The notes under the pieces are model-generated. The model made no database searches, was not told where the DNA came from, and was given only the letters and a program-made list of their open reading frames with translations. A program made the position numbers and the translations under genes. This document shows, in pieces, positions 1 through 12,500 of a stretch of DNA of 64,000 nucleotides; position 1 is the first letter of the stretch, and each line of letters opens with the position of its first letter. This DNA is from Owenia fusiformis (taxonomy: Eukaryota; Annelida; Polychaeta; Sabellida; Oweniidae): the NCBI GenBank assembly GCA_903813345.2, contig CAIIXF020000010.1, positions 13,459,181 to 13,523,180 of the forward strand. Direction: 5' to 3'.

Positions 1-596
1 TGATATGTCATGCACAGTGGATAAAACCAGGGGCATCTGATGCATTAGGTTTGAGCTTCAGCAATATTTTCCTAAACCTGTTAATATATTACTACTTTTT
101 GCTGAGAGACCACCGTATGTAACATTGATTATACCAGCGATACTGCAAATTTTATGTGGCCATACTATTAGGATAGCGATGATTCTCTGTGATTATTTCC
201 TCGCCTGAGTGACTATCGGAGGATAAGGAAATAGAATATTACTGTTTTGTTCATGCTTGGACATTGTGAAAGATTGTGGTTTTCTTTCTTGTCAGAAAAC
301 AGAAGGATGGGTTGAGTAACATTACAGTTGAATTTGTCTGTGTGTCTGTCTTTGTTGCCAGTAGCAATGAGGATTAGTTCAAAGAGAATTTGATCTAATG
401 AGACTCTATCAAGCAATGTAAACACAGTAATAGCAAATGAACTGTGAAGATTGGTTCAGGTGTATGCTTTCAATAAAACCAATTGCCAATATTTGTACAG
501 GGTAAACAGTTACATATTGACTAGTGCTTTCATTTAGTTCTATAGACAGAAAATTCAGTTTATAGATTCACAGACTGACAAGCCTGTTCACATGTT
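1..596. other. No gene seen (left edge)
   Basis: Short unrelated open frames only, with no splice-flanked coding block. It may be the intron upstream of the first visible MCTP exon, because the N-terminal and C2A exons of that gene are not in the window. Confidence 0.5.
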
Positions 597-1150
597 GAAC
601 ATACAGGGAACATGCACATCTGTTGCTAAGGAACATACACATCTGTTGCTAGGGAACATACACATCTGTTGCTAGGAACATACATAGTCATCTGTTGTTA
701 GGGAACATATTCTTCTGTTGTTAGGGAACATAGGCATCTGTTGCTAGGGAACATACACATCTGTTGCTAAGGAACATACACATCTGTTGCTAGGAACATA
801 GCCATCTGTTGCTAGGGAACATACACATCTGTTGTTAAGGAACATACACATCTGTTGCTAGGAACATACATAGTCATCTGTTGCTAGGGAACATATTCTT
901 CTGTTGTTAGGGAACATAGGCATCTGTTGCTAGGGAACATACACATCTGTTGCTAAGGAACATACACATCTGTTGCTAGGAACATAGCCATCTGTTGCTA
1001 GGGAACATACACATCTGTTGTTAAGGAACATACACATCTGTTGCTAGGAACATACATAGTCATCTGTTGTTAGGGAACATATTCTTCTGTTGTTAGGGAA
1101 CATACTCATCTGTTGCTAGGGAACATATTCTTCTGTTGCTAGGGGAGCAC
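597..1150. repeat. Minisatellite with 186-bp higher-order repeat
   Basis: About 23-bp units of the type GGAACATACACATCTGTTGC are repeated head to tail, with variants ending in CTAG, TTAG or CTAA. The distinctive variant TAGTCATCTGTTG recurs at 685, 871 and 1057, exactly 186 bp apart, so eight basic units form a higher-order unit present about three times. It has no coding potential. It lies upstream of the first visible MCTP exon. Confidence 0.92.
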
Positions 1151-3595
1151 ATGCTCCAGGTACATTTGTCAAAAATTGCTGTGATAATGCATGATAATAA
1201 GAGACCTCTTGACAACTCCTTTAATGTGGCTCAGGCAATTACAGAAAATGGGGAGTCTGAAGATGCACTTAAAAATAGAGTACATACCCAATCATCATCA
1301 CGACTGAAATAGATATATTATTTAAATAGGATTAAATATGAATTGAATAGATAGGTTGCCTAGTTACTGCATTGCATATCGCCACTGTCCATCCAAAGAT
1401 ATATCGTCATGAGAGATTAAAAGTTGATTATGAAAGAAACCAATCAAGATTTGTCTCAGAGACGCTCTTCTATTTATACTAATAACATCATGCCTTGGAA
1501 TAAAATACAGTTTTAGTAAGCAATGTCTAGGACAACACAGAATGCGATTTTCACATAATATTATAAAGTGATTTATGATTGATTTCAGTTGCTATAATTA
1601 ACTACATTATGAGCTTCATGAAGAAGTGGGGATCGGCAGTAGTAGTTATTGTTGGGATATTATTTCATTTGGTAGAGTAATCTACTTAGCAACATTTCTT
1701 CTGATCAATTACAGAGGAATATACACACTTCTACTTATCCAGTGTCTTCAGATTTAGCATATCACTGCTGATCGCTTATTAATTAGATTAGAGGAGAAAA
1801 TCAATGTAAACTTTTAATTTGTAGCCATAAGGACAAGGATGAATATATTTTAACACATGAAAAGAATGGAAGGTAATGATGCAACTAGAATGGATTGTTA
1901 AATCAAACCTTGAATCTGGGTTGAATAAACTTTTGGTATGTTAATCCCAGCTTGATTGGATATAGTCAGCCAGAATAAAATGCTAGAGGTAAGATAAAGA
2001 TTCTTTGTTGATTCATTACGAGCAGTTCAGCAAATTGAAAAGTTTTGTTCAGTAAAATGCAGTATAAGTAACACTGAATTTCTATGTACAGTAAACATGT
2101 ATATAGTGAATACCTACGGAGCCGCAAAAAAAGTGTTCACTGTACGTATGTAGATAGGTGTTCACTACAGAGAGGGGATTTTAAACAGAAGTCTATAATG
2201 TAAAATATGTCTTGAAGTGGTGTTCACTAAACACAGGTGTACACTAGAGAGAGGTGTTTACTAAGACAGGATTTTATGTCACCACCAACAAGTGGTGATA
2301 TATTGCTATGGTCTCTGTTTTTTTGTGACGGCAGTTGGTGTACTGTGATTTACTATGATTGAATGATTATTAGCTCACGTGGTTTAGCTTTTGCAACAAA
2401 CTTGTTCATCCATCATCCATCCAGTTAACAATGGTCTACATCTTGATTCAAATATATGCACTTCCAAATTGTTTCAATGTTAACAATATCTATTGGTAAG
2501 TTAGTTGGTTTTGATTAAGGCTAAGTCATGCCACATTTCAACTCTATCCCATCTTCCAAAGGAGAAGTATCTTCACAAAATCCCACGCAGTGCAAAATTC
2601 TCATTTTCACAATTCAGACCAAAATTGGTCAAAATATGCCAATTTTTCATGATTTTTCTCATTATTCATTGGGTGCAAATGAATTTTCAGGTGGGTGCAA
2701 GCCTATTTCCAAAATTTCAGGTGGGTGCTGTGCCCACTTCCTTTAACGCTGGGGAGATCACTGCACTGTGTAAAACAAATATATATGATGTAACCGTAGC
2801 AAATTCACTTGCTCCGTGTCATACAAAAATACACCCATAATCTTACATGCCTATTTAAGCTGAATCATTGTTTTGGGATGTCAGGCTTTCTTAATATTAT
2901 ACACTCTCTGCTCTTGAAATACATAGAGTTCAAATTCCATTACTGGCAACATAAAATATGTCTTTATTTGATAAGATTATTAGTATTCCTCTTGTGCCTG
3001 CTGTGTACATAGAGAAAACATCTCCAGTTTATTCCTCAAAGTGTTTATAAGACCCCCATGGATTAGCACTATCAGTTCATTTCAAAGAAAAAATAATTCT
3101 TGAGAGATAAAACATTGAGAGAAATTCACAGAATTATTGATTTTATAATATAGCTTCGAGTAAATATGTAATCTGTTGAGTAGAGAATATTTTTTTGCAT
3201 TCAACTCTTTCTTTGATTGCAGGGCTCAATATATCCATTTTATGTTCCTATAACGCGCTTATCTAGTGGGTACTGTGTAATAAATGCCTCCAATGGTTGT
3301 CTCATTCATATTGCATATTACAGACAAACTATGTGGTACAAAAGAGAAAGGATTCCTCCTTAAAAATAATAAAGATTCATATTATTAAACAATATATCAA
3401 GAGTAAAGTGTTAATTTAATATAATATGCACAGGTTTCATTAGCAGCAGGCAACAGGCGATTTTCACTGGTTGTTTTCCCAAAATCCCTTGTTGTTTTTA
3501 GGAACTTTTCAACTTTTCCATGTTGTATTTATGATTTCCATTAATTAAAAAACAACAATTAACAAATGAACTTTGTACATATTTCTATGTTCCAG
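1151..3595. other. Intronic or 5' flank of MCTP
   Basis: No exon is recognised. The stretch holds a fragment of the gtcacc...tttttgtg dispersed repeat near 2276-2345 and a truncated inverted-repeat element copy at 2592-2762. The rest is unassigned AT-rich sequence. Confidence 0.5.
2592..2762 (+). repeat. Truncated copy of a 203-bp inverted-repeat element
   Basis: It shares a long block (attctcattttcacaattc, then gaccaaaattggtcaaa, then caggtgggtgcaagc) with the complete copy at 43825-44027, and ends in the same right terminus CTGGGGAGATCACT. The matching left terminus is missing, so it is a 5'-truncated copy. The short open frames over it are repeat-derived. Confidence 0.8.
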
Positions 3596-6500
3596 TATTT
3601 TAAGAAGAGCATGAGACTGAGTGACCAAGCTAAAAAGATGAAGCAGCAGATATGGAGTTCCGTTGTAACGATCGTCCTTGTTGAGGGTCGGAATCTTCTC
3701 CCAATGGATGACAATGGACTCAGTGATCCTTACATCAAGTTTCGCCTCGGGAATGAAAAATACAAAAGCAAGGTACGATTTAAGGATGTTATGTAGATTT
3801 ATTAGCATTGCACAATCCTTGTTCTGTATATAGCTATATGTAATTCTTGATAATTCACAATGATTGGTTCATCACTGTAAGTATAGTAAGTATAAATGGA
3901 TTGATCATTTTGAGATGCATCTTGTGTCTGACAACATCTTATAATGTCCTGTCTTGCGATATGTATGTAGCAAATGTTTTAACAGACATGTTCAAATGCT
4001 AAGTGTGGCTGTGTATTTCATGTATACATGGACCCATCCTCAAGATCAGGCATCACTGTCCCAGCTCATGGAATAAATTAAAATACCCTTGGACCAAGGA
4101 TGAAATGTGCCTGTCCAGTCATATTTTGGACACATGATAGACCACACCCTCACTTAGAATTTGAAAATTTCTGAAGCTTTCCATCTTGAAACTGCAACAT
4201 AGACCATAGATAAACAAATCTGCCCATAATAAGGAGTATCTTGAAATAGATGCATCTTCTTCAGGAGCAAATGGAGGGCTTATATGGAATATCAAAATCA
4301 TCTAACCATATTACAAGTAACATGTTATGGTAGTATTGCATATCTTACAATTCCCGACCTATCTCGTCTGCAATAAATCATATTTGCATCATAAAGGGAA
4401 TATACACGCGACATAATCCACTGGATTATATCTGCTATTGCCAATTTTCATCCTTCATATGCTTTCTTCTGCTAAGTTGATATTATTATCTACTGACGCT
4501 GAAATGAAAGAACTTCTATAATTGTTTTGTTATATCCATCACCTCATTTATAATGACTTCCCTCTACCTATTAAGATAAGTGCATGTAATTATCGTACCC
4601 TGCGTGCAGAGTCTAGTTATAAACTACCCTCTGCTTAGTATAGACTATATTACAGTTTTAGTAGCCCCATCCCCACCTATGCCTATGATAGCCTGAGTTA
4701 TAAATCATTTCAAACCGACCATGCTGAACTTTTCTCATCGGATCATCGAGCTGGAAGGAGCTCACGCTAAATGCATGCTCATTAACTATGTGGTGACGTC
4801 AGAGGAAATTACCGTATATAGAAAGCCATCTGTATTTCAACAACCCAACTCTGAATGGCTCAATAAGTTCAGAGATTTATTGTTTACTGAGAGTGAAGAC
4901 GAAGCTCTCTTTTAAAAAGCTAAGTCGAACAAATGCAAAGGGTATAATTATCGATGCTACTTAAATGACTTGTATATTAATGTTAGTGCACCGTAAACAT
5001 TAATATATTGTTAGTGCACCACATTAATATATTGTTAGTGCAGTACACCACATTATTATGCATCAGGTTGGAGTTGATGTGATCGTGAAGCCAATGAAAA
5101 ACATATCTTTTGATGTTTTTATTTCTAAAAAATGAACGGAGAAAATTGCATGAATTCATTTCCATTTATGTATTATATTCACTATAGCACCTCAAAACAA
5201 GCTTTATTAAGTCATAATTCTTAATATATTGAAAGTTGACATCATTATACGAGACCCTATTGCGTTAATAAAGTGACTCCTATGGCTTTTACTATTACCA
5301 CGCACTAGTTACTATTACCAATGTTGAGTGTTGCTGATTATCTTGATTTATATTTTTACATATGCAAACCTCAAGTATTTCATTAATTAATACATAAAAA
5401 TATGTTTTACAATTCTCAGAAGAACCAGGAAAGAATCTATTCCTTCATAATCCTTATATAAATAAGGGTCAAAGAATCCAATTCATGTAAGAAATACTTA
5501 AAAGGCAAAATCAGATTTCATAAAGGGTGACAAAATCCAATCAATGTGCATCTTTAACTTCTAGAATACATCATGAAAGATCCATGATGTCATAGAATTT
5601 AAAGTTATTTCAGATTTAAAGTTTGTTTTCATAGAATAAAGTAGAACATTTTGAGAAAATTTGTTTGGCAAGAAATTATTCTCAAACTGAGACAATATAT
5701 TGGAAATGTTGCTCGACTAGATCTGATTATGCCTTTAATAGAAAAAGTATGAAATATGCTATTTTAAAGCAAGGTTTTTATTGTAATACACTATATTGTA
5801 TGCTGCTCACAGAAAAAGGTAATTACTTTCTAACGAGACATTCTATTTTATTCTCAAAGGCGAAAGAAGTGAATTCAGTTTGTAGATATATTATATAGAC
5901 CTTAGAATTGATGTTGTGGTGCACAGGATGTGTGATGTAGTACATAGGGATCTGCTTAATTAATGATATTCATCAAAATTATTATATTTATTACATTTGT
6001 GGGAGGGAGCAAATATTTATTTTGTGATGCCGTCAATTTCTGTTATGTCACCACCAGTGTTTGTCTCCAACTTTTTGTGGATGGTGTTTGGTGGTCAGCA
6101 TTTGGGGCTTGGCATTTGTTTCAAATTACTGGTGATGACATTTTGCCATGTTATTAATGCCTTATTAATCTCTGTTTTTTAGAGTTGAAATGTAATTGAT
6201 TTTTGATGAATATCAATGTTTTGACCCAACCCCTCATATAGTTAGATAAATAGATCAGTAGATTGTGTTTAGATTTTGCATGAAATAACAACACCTTAAG
6301 AAGGAGCATAAGCTAGATTTAGAAAATATGGTGACTTATGTGGAAAACTTAAGGCCAATGCATATGATAAATACTTATTATATTTGAAAATTTACTTATT
6401 TGGCTTGATCAGCATGAATATTTTTCTGTAGTTAAAATTATGAGTAGTATTTTTGACAGCTTCACAAACAAGAATATAACTAAAAAGTATAATTATAATA

Positions 6501-9500
6501 ATATAAAATTGTGCATTAACATTGAGCTTTACCGCTCTTGTGTCGCCATATTTAAGCTCCTTCTTATTAGGCTGAAGATTTCATATTAAGTTGTACATTT
6601 TAGTTTGGAGATGACATTTGGATCAGGAAGAATCCCTACTGGGTTTAACACAACACATGCATGGATTGGATAAGGAAAATTATTCTGAAATTAATTGAAT
6701 TTCAAAAATGCTTGCAAACTGAGGATGTAATTTCCCCCATGTGTGACTCAAGATTATTGATAGATATCCATGTATAGTGGAGAAGTTTCATCCTCTAAAT
6801 GCATGGCTATGTACCTGAGGATATGGGACTTTGTCCAGGCAAAGCCGAAGCTCATTGTCCCATTTTTGAAAAACACATACAATTATTTGCATTACATCAC
6901 CTTCTGCCTGCAATTTGAAGATGCCATAAGATATATGATAATTATGGGTAAAATCGTTTTGAGATTTCTTTCGAATCATTTTGCATATACCGGTACATGA
7001 TGTGCTCCCATTCCCTTTGTATACCCCCCCCCCCTATTTCCTCTATATTACACTATAGGAAGTGAGGAGGTTTGGGGTCTCAATACAAAGTAAATTGTAA
7101 AACTACAAACTTCTAATATGATACACTTTCTAAATGGGGTTCATTTAATTTGAAATTAGCTGTACAATATTATCCCAATCGTCATGGTGACATTTTCCAT
7201 GAGCTGAAGCTGATGGGTTCCTGAAAGATTTTCTTCTCTAATTAGAACTTATCAGAGAAAGTGTCTGAGGTTTTGATGTGAGAACTCAACCCCACAGAGG
7301 TAGTTGAATACACTGTTGTAGAAAAATGTCATTATGTAAATGTACTCCCAGTGTGAGTAATGAAAAAGCTGTCACTAATGAATTAACAATTTAGATGGAA
7401 ACCTGAATGAATATTAAGATAAATATTGTAAAATGGAGATAAGGGGAAAATATTTCAAATCTCAACACTGTGTTCTTCCATGAGTACAATATTGTATGCA
7501 ATATTAAGAAACTCTTCTCTCAATTTTCTGCACATTGAAATTATTAATTCAAATGAAAAAGGTCAATGATGTATGAAATCTGCAGGATTTCTCAGAAATT
7601 TTAAATGAAACATGACACAAAAATGACAATTCAGCAGATATTCATCGTCTGAAATGGAAAACTGGGAAGAACTTAAAAAATATAGCTGGAAAAAACAGTT
7701 GGAGGATTGAATGTGATTCCTTATTGCTGTAGTTTAAGAAACAAGAAAGACATTCATGTTTTGGAATAATTAGGAAATGACATTCTAAAATACTAAAGAA
7801 GACTTTGTATAATACAAGTTGTATCTCTTGATTTGAATAATTTAAATATTAGCGCATTATGAAGGGGTTCATTTGAGAATAAAATTAGTTGAATTAGCCA
7901 TGTTGTTTATGTTTGTAGTTCAAGACTAAGACACTCACCCCAAGATGGCTAGAGCAGTTTGATTTGCATATGTTTGATGACCAGACCAGTATGCTGGAGG
8001 TATCTTGTTGGGACCATGATGTAGCAGGCAAAGATGACTTCATGGGAAGGTACCCTTAGTTTGGTCTAGTTAGATATAGAAACTAGAAAGACAATTCATC
8101 TAGATTGAAAGTGCATTATTCCTGAAAAAAGATTGTACTGCTTTTCCCTATATTTTATGCTGCATATTTCTCTTGATTTTGGGAAGCTACGGCCACCATA
8201 CAATTTCTGTAGTTTGAAGACTGACACATTTCTTACAGTAGATGTGATTCTTTTCTTTCAGGGCAATTGTAGACTTGAGTAGTCTAGATAGAGAGGTGAC
8301 TCATACATTGGACACAGTCCTGGAGGATGGCGCGGGAATTGTCAAGATATTACTCACAATTAGTGGAACTGCGGGGGGAGAAACTATCTCAGATCTGGTC
8401 AATTATAAACCTAACCCCAGAGAGAGGGAAGAAGTTGTCTGTAAATATGTGAGTAAACAACATGATTAGTCCCCTTAATTTTTTCACCCAAGGATCAGTC
8501 ATATTGACAACAGATCTGGACAATTGGAAAGTACCTAACCCTAGAGAGGAGTCCAAATAAAACATGATTAGTCCCTTGAGGTTTTTCATGAGAGGATGGG
8601 TCATTTTGATAACAGCTCTTTTCATTATAAACTGAACCCCTTTTCAGCCAATTATTACATGGCCTATATTGTACAAACTTCCCTGGTTGTGAGGCAGGTG
8701 TAGAGGGCTTGAGAAAACTCCATCATCAAAATGGCAAAAATTGCAGAATATATAAATGAGTTATCGAATAATTTTCATTTCTATTTACAGGGTTTGCTCA
8801 AATCGTTTAAAGGACTAAAAGATATTGGATATCTCCAAGTCAAAGGTAAGACTATTTTTGTTTGATTTCTCCTAAAAGGTTTCATTTAGTGGAAGGCAAA
8901 TATAGATAAGATTAAAAAAACTATAACAAACGATGGCAATTTAAAGCGGGTATCATTGATTGATGTATATGTAATAAGTTGTAGTATGTTTTAACGAAAA
9001 AAAATTTAAAAATTAAAGTGCAATATTATTTCCACCTTGGAAGTAGTCTCGCATTTCCTTTCTGCATTTCCAGTCAAGCCTTGTGATAGATTGATTTGTA
9101 ATTTTCAGAGAAATCTCTGAACTGAATAATTTTTTTGGCATGCTGGGTAAATTTAGTCAGCCATTTTTTTCATTTTTAGGTACGATGTTCACTGTGTGCC
9201 TTGTTAGTTTGAAAATTACTATTATAATTTATTGTCATTTTCAATTGATTTGTTTTTCAGTATTTCAAGCTCAGAACCTACTGGCGGCAGACCTAGGGGG
9301 TAAAAGTGATCCATTTTGTGTATTAGAACTAGTTAACTCAAGATTACAGACACAGACTGAGTATAAGACACTCAATCCTGAATGGGGAAAAGTCTTCACT
9401 TTGTAAGTGACAGTTAGGAATATATATGTATGTGTTTGTCACTGTTTGTCCTAAAGTGGAAACTCTAATTTGTTGATAAATGCCTGAGAATTAGAAACAG

Positions 9501-12500
9501 CATTCAAACATGTACAGAATAAACTTATAAACTATATACATATATGAATCAGTAAAGCTTACAAACCAATGTAAGACTTATCAAGTGACTCCACACTTTT
9601 TCTGAGAGTTCAGATTCCGGTTATATGTTCATATTCAATTTTCAATCCTCAGTTCAAGAGGAGGCCATAGTTTATTTTAAGAAATAGGGTCAAATCCAAT
9701 GCTAAGAGGGCTTATGTGAAAAAGTCACTCCACCTTTTTTATGCTTTTCAAGCTTTATTTCATAATTATTTTCCAAATTCATGTAAAAATATCAAAATTT
9801 TAAATTGACCAAATAAATTTGTAATTCCAGTAATGTGAAAGACATCCACTCTGTGTTGGAGGTTACAGTGTATGACGAAGACAGAGACAAGAAAGCAGAG
9901 TTTCTTGGCAAGGTGGCCATCCCAATCCTAAGAGTGAAGAATGGTGAAAAGAAATGGTACACACTGAAAGACAAGAAGCTCATGACCAGAGCCAAGGGTG
10001 CAATACAGTTACAGTTGGACTTCATATACAATCATGTAAGCAACAACATTTTACACACTTATAATGTCTCAGTTGAAATACACAGCCAGTGTATGTGTGC
10101 AGTATAAGCAATTTGGCATATACTGTACATGAGATAAGCAGTATTTTCACATTTATTCTATCTAGGTGTTTATATTTAGATAGGAGTTTTCACATTTTAT
10201 CATGTGTTAAAATCGCAATTGACAATATAAATATACATAAATCAGTCAAATGTGTTATCATGTGAAATTCAGGGAATATACACGCAGGATATAAAATGGT
10301 AAGTTCATTTCAGGGGCTTTACAGAATATTTACTTCTGAGGTAGTAATGTCAGTTATATCTACAAGAGTATTATAAAAGAAATCAAACAATACATGACAT
10401 AATCTTAATGGGTATGGCCAATCAGGGTTACTTTATAAGGGCATCCAAATATATAAGGTATAAGAAGCCAACAAACATAAGGGATATGGTTAATAACTCC
10501 TCATACTAGTTGCTGAGATATCGAGTTGTATAAGCCAGCCTTTAAATTGAAATTATGGCATAAAGTGTTTGAAAAATAAAGTAATACTATGATAAGGTTG
10601 TATAAGAAATTCAGAGCTCTTTAAAGACCCCCTCCCAATTCTACTGTAAACTTGGAATTGAAAATTTTGTTATTTTAAGGTTAAAGCTGCAGTTAGGACA
10701 GTCAACCCTCGTGAGGAGAAATATATGCAACCAGAGCCAAAGTTCAAAATATCTGTAAGTGGTATTTTATAGGATGTGATCACTTTTTCATTCTGTCCCT
10801 GGTTTCATGAAATATCTTCCAAAAAATGTTGCAATATTTTATCAGAAACTTTAATTTGTGTGAATTTTTATATTCAAACATTAACCGCCTGTATGCATTG
10901 CAATAATATAATGATCCATTTGGCATTGCTGTTCTGTAGATAATGAAGCGCAATATTGATAGCCTGTATGCATGCAATAATATAATGATCCATTTGGCAT
11001 TGCTGTTCTGTAGATAATGAAGCGCAATATTGATAGCCTGTATGCATGCAATAATATAATGATCCATTTGGCATTGCTGTTCTGTAGATAATGAAGCGCA
11101 ATATTGATAGCCTGTATGCATTGCAATAATATAATAATCCATTTGGCATTGCTGTTCTGTAGATAATGAAGCGCAATATTGATAGCCTGTATGCATTGCA
11201 ATAATATAATGATCTATTTGGCATTGCTGTTCTGTAGATAATGAAGCGCAATATTGATAGCCTGTATGCATTGCAATAATATAATAATCCATTTGGCATT
11301 GCTGTTCTGTAGATAATGAAGCGCAATATTGATAGCCTGTATGCATTGCAATAATATAATGATCTATTTGGCATTGCTGTTCTGTAGATAATGAAGCGCA
11401 ATATTGATCGTGTGTCCAAGATTGTTGAGGCGGGGGTGGAGTCGGGAAAGTTTCTGGGTAGCTGTTTCAGCTGGGAATCTAAACCTAGAAGTGCCACAGC
11501 ATTTGCAGTATGTACAAAATTGAATTGTTATAAGTACACATAAGTGACCACTTTAATAAATTAATGAATTGAATATTCAATATTTTATATAGAACTCTAA
11601 ATCAACTGTTTCAGGTTAATTACCTAATATAAGTGTAAATAAATAAAATGATTGAATTGTATACATATCTAGGCTATATACAATTATGATGGCGCTTGGA
11701 TATACCATATACTGTACTTAGTACAGTGCTTCTTATGATTAAAGAACTGCAAATAGAGAAACAAAATTGGTTATAAACACATAGTAGTAAACTGAATGAT
11801 AAAAATAAATTGCATATGTTCATGTACTTTGTGCATTTGTTACCCACATTAATATTTCACAACATGATTTCTTCATTCTGTATATCCCAGGTGATGAAAA
11901 TAAAAGTCTGTTAATTCCATGTATCCCATAAGAATATTTTCAAGTTTCAGCTACCATTGCTCCAGATACATTCACTTAATATGGTCATACTGCATTGTAT
12001 ATTTATATTTATGTTGTACATGATCCTACTGTGCATTAAATTGATGTTGTAAATCATTTCGACGTTGTGTATTATATTCTAGGTATTTCTAGTCATATGT
12101 CTCACAGTGGAGCTGTATATGATTCCAATAGTGTTGCTGATACTCTTCACTAAGGGCTATATAGTCACATGTATTAAACAAGATACCCCACAGTATAAGG
12201 TATATGTAGATGGCAATGGAGAGGGGAGGGGGGCTTGTCTCATCAACCCAACTCTCTTGGCTTGGCTTTGTAGTCAGAGGGGGCATTTCTCAAACTACCA
12301 CATATTTTGCTTTGTGATGCTTAATAATGACATCAAAAACAATTAAATTTTTATTTGGTGAGCATGAGACTCTTGTAGAGTTGGGGAATGCCCCCTGGTT
12401 TTCTCAGTGAATTTTACATGGAAATGTGTGATGTCATATACAGGTCATTTGGGACAAATCAAGGTTCCACATGCTTCCTTCCAATGTTCCTTTTTATTAC

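Noticed and set aside
597-1150. CRISPR-like array
   Set aside because: Units are contiguous variants without spacers, in a eukaryotic gene flank; it is a minisatellite.
10780-11497. Long repetitive minus-strand frames (188 and 207 residues) suggesting a repeat protein
   Set aside because: They arise from the 75-bp tandem array, whose length is a multiple of three. The plus strand holds the real MCTP acceptor and exon, and the array lacks donors.
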